From contig JARDZH010000052.1 of the NCBI GenBank assembly GCA_029240955.1, positions 1 to 8,524 on the forward strand: a stretch of DNA of 8,524 nt, given 5' to 3'. The notes below the pieces were generated by a model. That model was not told the origin of the DNA. It was given only the letters and a program-made list of their open reading frames with translations, and ran no database searches. This DNA comes from Pseudomonas sp. GTDB lineage: Bacteria > Pseudomonadota > Gammaproteobacteria > Pseudomonadales > Pseudomonadaceae. Below are positions 1 through 7,254 of the stretch, piece by piece. Position numbers and translations under genes: made by a program. Numbering within the stretch: position 1 is the first letter of the stretch; each line of letters opens with the position of its first letter.

Positions 1-53
1 TGGGTGGTGCGGCGTTCCGGATTCATTTTCCGGTGCAGTGAGGGCGCCTCGCC

Positions 54-160
54 CTTGTAGGAGGGAGCGAAGCTCTGGGCGGCCATCCGACAATGCGATC
101 ACTGCGGAGCGTCTGACAGACCGCGGTGCCTGTATCGCGAGCTTCGCTCCCTCCCACAAG
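54..160. repeat. REP doublet (REPIN-like inverted pair)
   Basis: Two 22-base REP-type units lie head to head: one at 54-75 reading rightward with the tail TTGTAGGAG, and its reverse complement at 139-160. They differ at one base (A versus G in the tail). Each unit contains a GAGC-GAA-GCTC mini-hairpin. The right-hand unit shares 24 identical bases with the unit at 7122-7145. Pairs of inverted REPs separated by a short spacer are the usual mobile form (REPIN) in Pseudomonas, spread by a RAYT transposase encoded elsewhere. No RAYT gene is present here. The pair sits just upstream of the dctA control sites and does not overlap them. Confidence 0.75.
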
Positions 161-184
161 TGAGACCCCGCAGTTGCATACAAC

Positions 185-198
185 GGCGGATACCCGCC
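185..198. promoter_or_regulatory. Distal candidate activator (DctD) site of dctA
   Basis: Near-perfect palindrome GGCGGATACCCGCC. It shares the GGCGG-N4-CCGCC form with the site at 226-239 and is centred 41 bp from it, close to four helical turns, so both would lie on the same face of the DNA. Its centre is about 151 bp upstream of the predicted sigma-54 transcription start. This fits an upstream activating site for an NtrC-class activator. DctD is the inferred ligand because the downstream gene is dctA and the core resembles, as I recall it, the rhizobial DctD site (GCGG-N4-CCGC). Confidence 0.55.
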
Positions 199-225
199 AC
201 TGTCGCGAGCTTTTTCCTTTTATTA

Positions 226-239
226 GGCGGATTTCCGCC
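226..239. promoter_or_regulatory. Proximal candidate activator (DctD) site of dctA
   Basis: Perfect palindrome GGCGGATTTCCGCC with 6-base arms and a 2-base centre. It is centred about 110 bp upstream of the predicted start of dctA transcription, a usual distance for a sigma-54 activator. It is more symmetric than the distal copy, so it may be the stronger site. Assignment to DctD is inference from context and motif resemblance. Confidence 0.6.
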
Positions 240-264
240 ATCCTCTTGACCTTTCCCGACCAAC

Positions 265-277
265 CATCAAGGCTATA
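265..277 (+). promoter_or_regulatory. IHF-like site between activator sites and promoter
   Basis: CATCAAGGCTATA matches the IHF consensus WATCAANNNNTTR at 7 of 9 specified positions, in an AT-richer stretch. It lies between the palindromes ending at 239 and the sigma-54 promoter beginning at 317, where DNA bending would bring a bound activator to the polymerase. A 7/9 match can arise by chance. The position is the main support. Confidence 0.35.
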
Positions 278-316
278 TTCCCCTCTGTGCAGGGTTTTAC
301 GGACGCTTCGGAGTAG

Positions 317-332
317 TGGCACACCTATTGCT
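317..332 (+). promoter_or_regulatory. Sigma-54 (RpoN) -24/-12 promoter of dctA
   Basis: TGGCACACCTATTGCT fits the sigma-54 consensus TGGCACRNNNNTTGCW at every specified base, with the invariant GG at 318-319 and GC at 330-331. Transcription would begin near 343, giving a leader of about 115 bases before the dctA start codon. A sigma-54 promoter needs an ATP-driven activator, and the palindromes at 185-198 and 226-239 supply candidate binding sites. This agrees with the known DctB/DctD-RpoN control of dctA in rhizobia and in Pseudomonas aeruginosa. Confidence 0.85.
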
Positions 333-375
333 AAACATCTCAGAGGCCTGCCTCGTGCAGCTCGACACAACAAAT

Positions 376-393
376 CCCTCCAGTGCAGGAGGG
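376..393 (+). other. Small hairpin in the dctA leader
   Basis: CCCTCC (376-381) can pair with GGAGGG (388-393) across a six-base loop in the predicted 5' untranslated leader of dctA. It lies about 50 bases before the ribosome binding site and has no T-run after it, so it is not a terminator. It may stabilise the leader or mask the internal GGAGG from ribosomes. No function is shown. Confidence 0.4.
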
Positions 394-457
394 TTAGCGC
401 TTTATAGGCTCGCGTGCATCAGGTGAGATGCCGACGACGCCCTTGAGGATAACTGCA

Positions 458-1801
458 ATGACGACTCGTCAGCCCTTCTACAAAACTCTGTACTTCCAGG
501 TCATCGTAGCCATCGTTATCGGTGTCCTGATCGGCCACTTCTACCCAGACACCGGTAAGGCCCTGAAGCCGCTGGGTGACGGGTTCATCAAACTGATCAA
601 GATGGTCATCGCCCCCATCATCTTCTGTACGGTGGTGAGTGGTATCGCCGGTATGCAGAACATGAAGTCGGTCGGCAAGACCGGTGGTTATGCGCTGCTC
701 TACTTCGAAATCGTTTCGACCATTGCACTGCTGATCGGTCTGATCGTGGTCAACGTCGTTCAGCCGGGCGCCGGCATGAACATCGACGTCAGCACACTGG
801 ACGCTTCCAAGATCGCGGCCTACGTGACCGCCAGTAAAGACCAGAGCATCGTCGGCTTTATCCTCAACGTCATTCCAAACACCATCGTGGGTGCTTTCGC
901 TACCGGCGATATCCTGCAAGTGCTGATGTTCTCGGTGATCTTCGGTTTCGCCCTGCATCGCCTGGGTGCCTACGGTCGCCCGGTGCTGGACTTCATCGAT
1001 CGCTTCGCGCACGTGATGTTCAACATCATCAACATGATCATGAAGCTGGCGCCAATCGGTGCGTTCGGTGCCATGGCCTTCACCATCGGTGCCTACGGCG
1101 TAAGCTCGCTGGTTCAGCTGGGCCAGTTGATGATCTGCTTCTACATCACCTGCGTGCTGTTCGTGGTGATCGTGCTGGGCGCCATCTGCCGCGCGCACGG
1201 TTTCAGCGTCTTCAAGCTGGTGCGTTACATCCGTGAAGAACTGCTGATCGTTCTGGGTACGTCCTCGTCGGAATCGGCTCTGCCGCGCATGCTGATCAAG
1301 ATGGAACGTCTGGGTGCCCAGAAGTCCGTCGTTGGCCTGGTGATCCCGACCGGTTACTCGTTCAACCTGGACGGTACTTCGATCTACCTGACCATGGCGG
1401 CCGTGTTCATCGCTCAGGCGACCAACACCCACATGGACATCACCCACCAGATCACCCTGCTGCTGGTTCTGCTGCTGTCCTCCAAAGGCGCAGCTGGCGT
1501 GACCGGTTCGGGCTTCATCGTTCTGGCTGCAACCCTGTCGGCCGTCGGCCACCTGCCGGTTGCCGGTCTGGCGCTGATCCTGGGTATCGACCGCTTCATG
1601 TCCGAAGCCCGCGCGCTGACCAACCTGGTCGGTAACGCTGTTGCCACCGTGGTTGTGGCCAAGTGGGTGGGCGAACTGGACACCAAGCAGCTGCAGACCG
1701 AGCTGGATTCCGGTGGTACCGCCATCGTTGAAACCCGTCACGAAGACGACCTCGGCGTGGCCGAAGGCCCGGCTCCAGTGAGCACCGGCAAGTCCGTCTG
1801 A
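458..1801 (+). CDS. dctA: C4-dicarboxylate transporter DctA
   Basis: Inner-membrane importer of succinate, fumarate and malate, coupled to cations, of the dicarboxylate/amino acid:cation symporter (GltP/EAAT-fold) family. The 447-residue product is of normal length. It shows the family marks: the serine-rich hairpin [10 protein letters not shown] (267-276), the NLDGTSIY motif (303-310), the second re-entrant hairpin [12 protein letters not shown] (341-352), and the final helix with D378, R384 and N393. It is hydrophobic throughout, with a polar tail of about 45 residues. The start at 458 is chosen over the in-frame ATG at 428 because TGAGGA (444-449) lies 8 bases before it and [15 protein letters not shown] matches DctA N-termini. 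Transcription is predicted from the sigma-54 promoter at 317-332. The gene ends in a strong terminator. DctA is favoured over the glutamate carrier GltP by overall resemblance and by the RpoN control region. Confidence 0.95.
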   Translation: MTTRQPFYKTLYFQVIVAIVIGVLIGHFYPDTGKALKPLGDGFIKLIKMVIAPIIFCTVVSGIAGMQNMKSVGKTGGYALLYFEIVSTIALLIGLIVVNVVQPGAGMNIDVSTLDASKIAAYVTASKDQSIVGFILNVIPNTIVGAFATGDILQVLMFSVIFGFALHRLGAYGRPVLDFIDRFAHVMFNIINMIMKLAPIGAFGAMAFTIGAYGVSSLVQLGQLMICFYITCVLFVVIVLGAICRAHGFSVFKLVRYIREELLIVLGTSSSESALPRMLIKMERLGAQKSVVGLVIPTGYSFNLDGTSIYLTMAAVFIAQATNTHMDITHQITLLLVLLLSSKGAAGVTGSGFIVLAATLSAVGHLPVAGLALILGIDRFMSEARALTNLVGNAVATVVVAKWVGELDTKQLQTELDSGGTAIVETRHEDDLGVAEGPAPVSTGKSV

Positions 1802-1816
1802 TAAGCGACAGGCAAT

Positions 1817-1845
1817 AAAAAACCCATCTTCGGATGGGTTTTTTT
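1817..1845. terminator. Bidirectional intrinsic terminator between dctA and sprT
   Basis: An eight-base-pair stem AACCCATC/GATGGGTT (1821-1828, 1833-1840) closes on the very stable cUUCGg tetraloop. It has an A-run before it and seven Ts after it (1839-1845). Read from either strand it gives a hairpin followed by a U-rich tract, so it can end both dctA and the convergent sprT, whose stop codon is at 1857-1859. Confidence 0.93.
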
Positions 1846-1856
1846 ATGCCTGCGGA

Positions 1857-2351
1857 TTATTCAACCCGGGTCTCGCCGCTGAACACCAGCGTCTGCCGGC
1901 AGCGCCTGCACAGGTAACGCCGGCCCTTGGTCACCATGTTGTGGCGCTGGGCAGAGAACGGGAAATCGCTGCCAGCGCACGGGCAGCGGTAGATATAGCG
2001 CGTTACGCTGCGGCGTTTCACGGCGTAGGTATGGCAGCGGTTGGGCGGCAGCTCGTAGACGCCGCGCATGATCAACTGCCATTCCTCGCCATGAGGCTGA
2101 ATGGACCCGCCGAACAGTTGATGTGCGACCAGATGCGCGACCTCGTGCGGCACGGTCTGGCGCAGGAAGTCTTCGGCATTTTCCTTGTACAGCTGCGGAT
2201 TGAAGCGCAGCAGGTTTTCGTGCAGATGCGCAACGCCAGCCTTCTGACCGCGCAGCTTGAAACTCACGACCGGACGTTTGAACGGGCGCTTGAAAAAGGC
2301 TTCGGCTTGCTGATAACAGGTTTCGACGCGGGAATTGAGTTGCTCGGGCAT
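1857..2351 (-). CDS. sprT: SprT family zinc protein
   Basis: SprT-like protein of 164 residues, the usual bacterial length. It has a metallopeptidase-type zinc motif HEVAH (69-73), a third ligand candidate in HGEEW (H87), and a C-terminal zinc ribbon with C123, C125, C148 and C151. The family includes eukaryotic Spartan (SPRTN), which cleaves DNA-protein crosslinks. The bacterial member's substrate is not settled, so proteolysis here is inference from fold and motif. The start at 2351 (MPEQLNSRVETC) is preferred over the ATG at 2399 because GGAGAG (complement of 2361-2366) lies nine bases ahead and the extra 16 residues do not look like the family. A weak -10-like CATACT (complement of 2377-2382) could serve as its own promoter. 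It is convergent with dctA. Confidence 0.92.
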   Translation of the reverse strand: MPEQLNSRVETCYQQAEAFFKRPFKRPVVSFKLRGQKAGVAHLHENLLRFNPQLYKENAEDFLRQTVPHEVAHLVAHQLFGGSIQPHGEEWQLIMRGVYELPPNRCHTYAVKRRSVTRYIYRCPCAGSDFPFSAQRHNMVTKGRRYLCRRCRQTLVFSGETRVE

Positions 2352-2435
2352 GCTTCGGGACTCTCCAGATGCGCCAAGTATGCCGTAATGCGCAGCCATG
2401 CTGAAAACCTCAGCCGCCCGATGGTCGTCTCTGGT

Positions 2436-2461
2436 TCGGGCCGCCCTGCAGCGCGGCCCGA
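2436..2461 (-). terminator. GC-rich hairpin after the Yip1-type gene (no U-run)
   Basis: A nine-base-pair stem (2436-2444 with 2453-2461) around an eight-base loop starts 11 bases after the stop of the minus-strand gene ending at 2473. No T-run follows on either strand, so it is not a standard intrinsic terminator. It could protect the 3' end of the transcript or pause polymerase before sprT, which follows on the same strand. Confidence 0.4.
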
Positions 2462-2472
2462 GCGATCAAGAT

Positions 2473-3072
2473 TCAGCTGGTGTATTCCGGGCCAACCCCG
2501 ATGCCCCACAACACCACGGTGAACGCCATGATCGCGACCAGCACCACGAGGCCCACGGCGAGCACCGAACTGGAAAACATGAACCCCTCTTCGGAAGGAA
2601 TATTCATGAAGGTCGGCAAGCCTACGTACAGCAGGTAAACGGTGTAGCAAACCGCCGCAGTCCCCACCAGCATGCCCAGCCACAAGTGCGGATACAGCGC
2701 CGCCAGCCCGCCGATGAACAGCGGGGTAGCGGTGTAAGTCGCAAACGCGATGCACTGCGCAAGCGTCGGGCTCGCGTCGTAGGTGCGCGCCATCCAGTGG
2801 ATGAAACTGCCCATGACCGCCACGCCTGCCAACATCGATATGTACGACATCAGCGTCATCCACAGCGCGCTGCCGTGGGTGAGCATCACCGGCGCTCGGT
2901 CGCCGATCACCCAGCCCACCTGTGTCGTGCCGATATAAGCCGAGATCGCCGGGACAGCGGCCAATATCAAGGTGTGCGTGAAGTACATGTGGCGGATGGT
3001 TTCTTCTTCGCCCCGTATCTGCTTCCACTCCCGGTCGGGATGGGTGAACAGTCCCCAGACATGATGAATCAT
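2473..3072 (-). CDS. Yip1-domain inner-membrane protein
   Basis: A 199-residue protein with a short polar N-terminus (MIHHVWGLFTHPDREW) followed by about five membrane helices (roughly 31-50, 73-95, 107-124, 130-152, 166-190). The start, 'WGLFTHPDREWKQIR', and the helix pattern fit the bacterial Yip1 family (PF04893 by memory). These are small multi-pass proteins of unknown function in bacteria, related in fold to eukaryotic Yip1 vesicle-traffic proteins. The start at 3072 is chosen over the upstream ATG at 3186 because GAGGAG (complement of 3080-3085) lies 7 bases ahead and the longer N-terminus is not protein-like. It is divergent from ttcA, with 267 bases between them. A sigma-S-like -10 element lies about 100 bases upstream. 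No catalytic motif is seen. Confidence 0.85.
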   Translation of the reverse strand: MIHHVWGLFTHPDREWKQIRGEEETIRHMYFTHTLILAAVPAISAYIGTTQVGWVIGDRAPVMLTHGSALWMTLMSYISMLAGVAVMGSFIHWMARTYDASPTLAQCIAFATYTATPLFIGGLAALYPHLWLGMLVGTAAVCYTVYLLYVGLPTFMNIPSEEGFMFSSSVLAVGLVVLVAIMAFTVVLWGIGVGPEYTS

Positions 3073-3170
3073 GCGTCTACTCCTCAACTCATGAATGCCC
3101 ATGCGCCCCGAGTTACCGGGGCCAAAGGCCACAAGCCTGAAAGCATCTGACGGGTGCGACCTCAAGAAGC

Positions 3171-3177
3171 AGTATAG
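3171..3177 (-). promoter_or_regulatory. Candidate -10 element for the Yip1-type gene
   Basis: The minus strand reads CTATACT, a near-consensus -10 with the C at -13 favoured by stationary-phase sigma-S. No good -35 is present at the usual distance, which also fits sigma-S tolerance. It lies about 100 bases before the start at 3072. Sigma-S use is inference only. Confidence 0.35.
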
Positions 3178-3266
3178 GAAGCACAACTGCCGCAGCCTTA
3201 GAGCGTTTGGCGATTTCCAGAGTGTTGTTAATAGCAGGCAACGTGCACAAGGCGCTCGGCGGGATG

Positions 3267-3295
3267 TTCAAGGAGCGGCCGGTTATGCGTAAAAT
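3267..3295 (+). promoter_or_regulatory. Candidate ttcA promoter
   Basis: The -10 TAAAAT (3290-3295) matches five of six sigma-70 consensus bases. A weak -35, TTCAAG (3267-3272), lies 17 bases upstream. Transcription would start near 3302 and give a leader of about 38 bases. Confidence 0.45.
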
Positions 3296-3339
3296 AGCCG
3301 CCTTTTCCGCCGTCACCGTCATTGGATACCACCAGCACC

Positions 3340-4164
3340 ATGGGCACCCTCTCAGTCAATCAGAACAAACTGCAAAAACGCCTGCGCCGGTTGGCCGGCG
3401 AAGCGGTTGCCGACTTCAACATGATTGAAGAGGGCGACAAGGTCATGGTGTGCCTTTCCGGTGGCAAGGACAGCTACACCATGCTCGACGTGCTGATGCA
3501 CCTGCAGAAGGTCGCGCCGATCAAGTTCGACATCGTGGCCGTGAACATGGACCAGAAGCAGCCGGGCTTTCCCGAGCACGTGCTGCCTGCGTATCTGGAA
3601 ACCCTGGGCATCGAGTACCACATCGTCGAGAAGGACACTTACTCGGTCGTCAAGGAGCTGATTCCGGAAGGCAAGACGACGTGCTCGCTGTGTTCACGCC
3701 TGCGCCGCGGCACGCTGTACACCTTCGCGGACGAAATCGGCGCGACCAAGATGGCGCTGGGTCACCATCGTGACGACATCGTCGAAACCTTCTTTCTGAA
3801 CATGTTCTTCAACGGTTCGCTCAAGGCCATGCCGCCCAAGCTGCGCGCCGACGACGGTCGCAACGTGGTGATTCGCCCGCTGGCGTACTGCCACGAGAAG
3901 GACATTCAGGCCTATTCCGACTTCAAGGGCTTCCCGATCATCCCGTGCAACCTGTGCGGTTCGCAGGAAAACCTGCAACGTCAGGTGGTCAAGGACATGC
4001 TCCAGGAATGGGAACGCAAGACGCCAGGCCGCACTGACAGCATCTTCCGCGCCCTGCAGAACGTGGTCCCGTCGCAGTTGGCCGACCGTAACCTGTTCGA
4101 CTTCACCAGCCTGACCATCGACGAAACCGCAGCGTCGCGGTTCGTCAACGTGGTGAATATCTAG
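3340..4164 (+). CDS. ttcA: tRNA 2-thiocytidine(32) synthetase TtcA
   Basis: TtcA puts sulfur on cytidine 32 of certain tRNAs, using ATP to activate the base and a [4Fe-4S] cluster for sulfur transfer. The 274-residue product shows the PP-loop ATP-binding motif SGGKDS (40-45), the cysteine pair C115/C118 in TTCSLCSR, the second pair C203/C206 in PCNLCG, and GHHRDD (141-146), all typical of the TtcA/TtuA group. The ATG at 3340 ([10 protein letters not shown]) agrees with my memory of Pseudomonas TtcA starts. An in-frame TTG at 3322 would add six residues and has no better ribosome site. No clear Shine-Dalgarno sequence precedes 3340, which is unusual next to the neighbours. It converges on the Tag-like gene with only 20 bases between stop codons and no terminator visible there. 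Confidence 0.95.
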   Translation: MGTLSVNQNKLQKRLRRLAGEAVADFNMIEEGDKVMVCLSGGKDSYTMLDVLMHLQKVAPIKFDIVAVNMDQKQPGFPEHVLPAYLETLGIEYHIVEKDTYSVVKELIPEGKTTCSLCSRLRRGTLYTFADEIGATKMALGHHRDDIVETFFLNMFFNGSLKAMPPKLRADDGRNVVIRPLAYCHEKDIQAYSDFKGFPIIPCNLCGSQENLQRQVVKDMLQEWERKTPGRTDSIFRALQNVVPSQLADRNLFDFTSLTIDETAASRFVNVVNI

Positions 4165-4184
4165 CCAGGCTATCCCGCTTCGGC

Positions 4185-4856
4185 TTAATGGTTCACTGTG
4201 AACGCCAGCATCGCGGAAAGCTGACACATCGGCCGACCGCTTTCTGCCTGCCACTGGTTGAAAACGCCTTGCACGATGGCCTGGTCGCGTTTGCTGCTGG
4301 GCACTCGGTCGACGATGTCCTGCGCATTGAGCGCAGCGACCACATCCCAGGTCGGGATGAAGGTGTCTTTGCCCACCATGCGCAGGAAACGCGGCGCGGA
4401 CAATCCGCCCATCTGATTGCCATGCTTGGCCAAGTACTGCCACAGCCCGGTAATGTCCTGCACCGGCCAGTCGGCAATGAACTGCCCGAAGCTGCCGTGC
4501 TCGTGTTCGATGTCCAGAATCAACTGCGCATTGCGCGGCACGCTCTTGAGCTTGCCCAGATGGCGGATGATGCGCGCGTCCTGCATCAGACGCTCAAGAT
4601 GGTCGGCGCCCATGAGCACCACTTTTTCCGGGTCGAAACGGAAGAAGACTTCCTCGAACGCTGGCCATTTCGAATCCACCAGACTGTGCTTCAAACCCGC
4701 ACGAAATACCCGCAGCGCGAGCGTCGACAGATAGCGGTCGGCGCTGATGGCTCGCAGTTGCTCAGGGGTTTTCGGGACGGGGAGGCGGGCTTCCAGGGCT
4801 TGGGCAGAGCCGAAACGATTGAGGCAATACTCGTTCAGCCATTTGTAATCGTGCAT
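4185..4856 (-). CDS. Tag-like (3-methyladenine DNA glycosylase I family) protein with altered active site
   Basis: A 223-residue protein clearly related to E. coli Tag in its core: FRAGL (51-55), FDPEKV (74-79), ERLMQDARIIRHLGK (88-102) and NAQ (109-111) line up with the Tag segments FDPVKV, ERLVQDAGIIRHRGK and NA. Tag is a helix-hairpin-helix glycosylase that removes 3-methyladenine from DNA. By hand alignment, the residues I recall as base-binding in E. coli Tag differ here. Glu38 is replaced by Arg49 and Trp46 by His57. The N-terminal YHDxEWG segment with Tyr16, and the Cys4/His17/His175/Cys179 zinc site, are not recognisable. Similar proteins are widely annotated as DNA-3-methyladenine glycosylase I in Pseudomonas, but activity should not be assumed. 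GGAGA (complement of 4861-4865) precedes the start. It is the last gene of the arsC-wrbA-DUF2069 cluster, 35 bases after the previous stop. Confidence 0.85.
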   Translation of the reverse strand: MHDYKWLNEYCLNRFGSAQALEARLPVPKTPEQLRAISADRYLSTLALRVFRAGLKHSLVDSKWPAFEEVFFRFDPEKVVLMGADHLERLMQDARIIRHLGKLKSVPRNAQLILDIEHEHGSFGQFIADWPVQDITGLWQYLAKHGNQMGGLSAPRFLRMVGKDTFIPTWDVVAALNAQDIVDRVPSSKRDQAIVQGVFNQWQAESGRPMCQLSAMLAFTVNH

Positions 4857-4891
4857 TAGGTCTCCGTGGGTTCGGGCGCAGGTCGAATGCT

Positions 4892-6268
<1,377 letters not shown>

Positions 6269-6299
6269 TTGCTGGTCGCTCTTGCCTGGGGTGGCGCGT

Positions 6300-6305
6300 A
6301 TTCTA
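6300..6305 (-). promoter_or_regulatory. Candidate -10 element of the arsC-wrbA cluster
   Basis: The minus strand reads TAGAAT, five of six consensus bases, about 31 bases before the arsC start, so the leader would be about 25 bases. The -35 region (around 6323-6328) is weak. The 127-base gap to the divergent thioredoxin gene must hold promoters for both; no convincing one was found for the plus strand. Confidence 0.4.
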
Positions 6306-6395
6306 CCCGCGTGACTGCACCGTTCGACATATAGGGTGGTCATTAGTCGCAGCATCGGTCTAAGTGGCCGTAAACAGATCGGGGAAGGAACACAC

Positions 6396-6863
6396 ATGAT
6401 GAGGCGAATGGCAGCGGCAGCGGCGCTTATCGGCAGCCTGCTGCTCAGCGGTTGCGGCGCAGACCTGGGCGTTGATCAGAACGGTCAGAAAGTCGCCAGC
6501 GAGCGCATCGATGACCACTGGCTGGTGGTCAATTACTGGGCCGAGTGGTGCGGACCGTGCCGCGTGGAGATCCCGCAGCTCAACACCCTGGCCGAACAGC
6601 TTGAGAGCAAACAGGTAACGGTGCTGGGCGTGAACTTCGACAATCTGCAGGGCGAGGAGCTTAAAAAGGCTTCCGACGCACTGGGCATCAAATTCACGGT
6701 GCTGGCGCAAGACCCGGCCGAGCATTACAACCTGCCGCCGTCCGAGGCGTTGCCGGTGACATACATCATCGACAACAAAGGCAAAGTGCGGGAAACGCTG
6801 CTGGGCGAGCAGACCCTCGAAAGCGTCACGACCAAGCTGGAGGCGCTGCGCGGGAAGGGGTGA
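6396..6863 (+). CDS. TlpA-like thioredoxin lipoprotein
   Basis: A 155-residue exported thiol-disulfide protein. It has a lipoprotein signal peptide (MMRRMAAAAALIGSLLLSGC) with lipobox LLSGC and lipid-bearing Cys20. Gly at +2 gives no inner-membrane retention signal, so it may reach the outer membrane. A TlpA/AhpC-type thioredoxin domain follows, with WAEWCGPC (48-55; catalytic C52 and C55) and the cis-proline in EALPVTYIID (P120). It probably reduces disulfides in the periplasm, but no electron donor (DsbD-like) or cytochrome c maturation gene is nearby. Start at 6396 has GGGGAAGGAA (6381-6390) just ahead. The adjacent ATG at 6399 is equally possible, and the ATG at 6336 would bury the signal peptide. 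It is divergent from arsC. Confidence 0.9.
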   Translation: MMRRMAAAAALIGSLLLSGCGADLGVDQNGQKVASERIDDHWLVVNYWAEWCGPCRVEIPQLNTLAEQLESKQVTVLGVNFDNLQGEELKKASDALGIKFTVLAQDPAEHYNLPPSEALPVTYIIDNKGKVRETLLGEQTLESVTTKLEALRGKG

Positions 6864-6879
6864 GCCTTAAACAAGATTT

Positions 6880-6937
6880 TGTGGGAGCCAACTGTCTTTA
6901 ACTCACTGCCCCTTCGCGGCTAAAGCCACTCCCACGA
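6880..6937. repeat. REP pair 1 (inverted)
   Basis: TGTGGGAG (6880-6887) faces CTCCCAC (6929-6935). The left unit is decayed beyond its tail. The right unit keeps a GGCT-AA-AGCC stem (6918-6927). It begins 17 bases after the thioredoxin stop. Confidence 0.65.
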
Positions 6938-6951
6938 AAAGCGCGCACCGC

Positions 6952-7042
6952 TGTGGGAGCGGCTTCAGCCGCGAAGTTCAGGCAGAAGCGACATTGACGC
7001 GGTGAATGTACCGCCGCTTCGCGACCAAGGTCGCTCCTACAG
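6952..7042. repeat. REP pair 2 (inverted)
   Basis: The left unit has tail TGTGGGAG (6952-6959) and the perfect stem GCGGCT-TC-AGCCGC (6959-6972). The right unit, inverted, has stem GCGACC-AA-GGTCGC (7021-7034) and tail CTCCTACAG. The right unit is identical over 24 bases, as reverse complement, to the lone unit at 7180-7203. Confidence 0.8.
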
Positions 7043-7057
7043 ATTCGTGGCAAACCA

Positions 7058-7146
7058 TTGTAGGAGCGCGCTTGCCCGCGACCGGGACGACGCGGGGGTT
7101 CAGGCATACCGTGTTGCCTGCATCGCGAGCTTCGCTCCCTCCCACG
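7058..7146. repeat. REP pair 3 (inverted)
   Basis: The left unit has tail TTGTAGGAG (7058-7066) and stem GCGCGC-TT-GCCCGC (7066-7079) with one mismatch. The right unit at 7122-7145, inverted, matches the REP near the window start (135-158) over 24 bases. Confidence 0.8.
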
Positions 7147-7179
7147 GTCCGCGCGTTGCCACACAGATCCGTCGCAGAC

Positions 7180-7205
7180 CTGTAGGAGCGACCTTGGTCG
7201 CGATC
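7180..7205 (+). repeat. Single REP unit
   Basis: Tail CTGTAGGAG followed by the perfect stem GCGACC-TT-GGTCGC (7188-7201). No inverted partner follows. It is the same subtype as the right half of pair 2. A further simple hairpin (7205-7221, seven pairs, AAA loop) adjoins it. Confidence 0.75.
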
Positions 7206-7254
7206 TGCCGCAAAGCGGCAGCAAAACCAGCCAGCGCGATCTATCAGACGAGAC

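Larger units (their letters stand above)
6864..7254. other. Gene-free region filled with REP elements
   Basis: The 391 bases between the convergent TlpA-like and META-domain genes hold no credible coding sequence. They hold seven REP-type units with the shared tail TGTRGGAG, described in the four following entries. No T-tailed terminator is seen, so the REP hairpins may be the only 3' structures for both genes. Confidence 0.85.

Noticed and set aside
1..53. Possible end of an upstream gene
   Set aside because: No frame in the first 53 bases shows a recognisable protein end, so nothing can be claimed.
246..279. Possible sigma-70 promoter TTGACC...TATATT upstream of dctA
   Set aside because: The spacer is 22 bases, too long for sigma-70 (about 17). 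The sigma-54 element downstream is a much better match.
419..1741. A 440-codon open frame antisense to dctA
   Set aside because: It mirrors dctA codon by codon, is rich in His, Asp and Gln as expected for the complement of a hydrophobic GC-rich gene, and has no ribosome site or recognisable domain.
4162..4172. TAGCCAGGCTA palindrome at the end of ttcA as a terminator
   Set aside because: Its arms are separated by one base, so only a very short stem could form, and there is no T-run.
4188..4859. Long plus-strand open frame over the Tag-like gene
   Set aside because: It is antisense to a gene with clear family similarity and has no family features of its own.
7205..7221. Hairpin CTGCCGC-AAA-GCGGCAG as terminator of the META gene
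   Set aside because: It has seven pairs but no T-run on the minus strand. It is treated as part of the REP region.
6864..7254. CRISPR-like array in the repeat-rich gap
   Set aside because: The units alternate in orientation, are palindromic, vary in sequence and have irregular spacing. They fit REP elements, and no cas gene is near.
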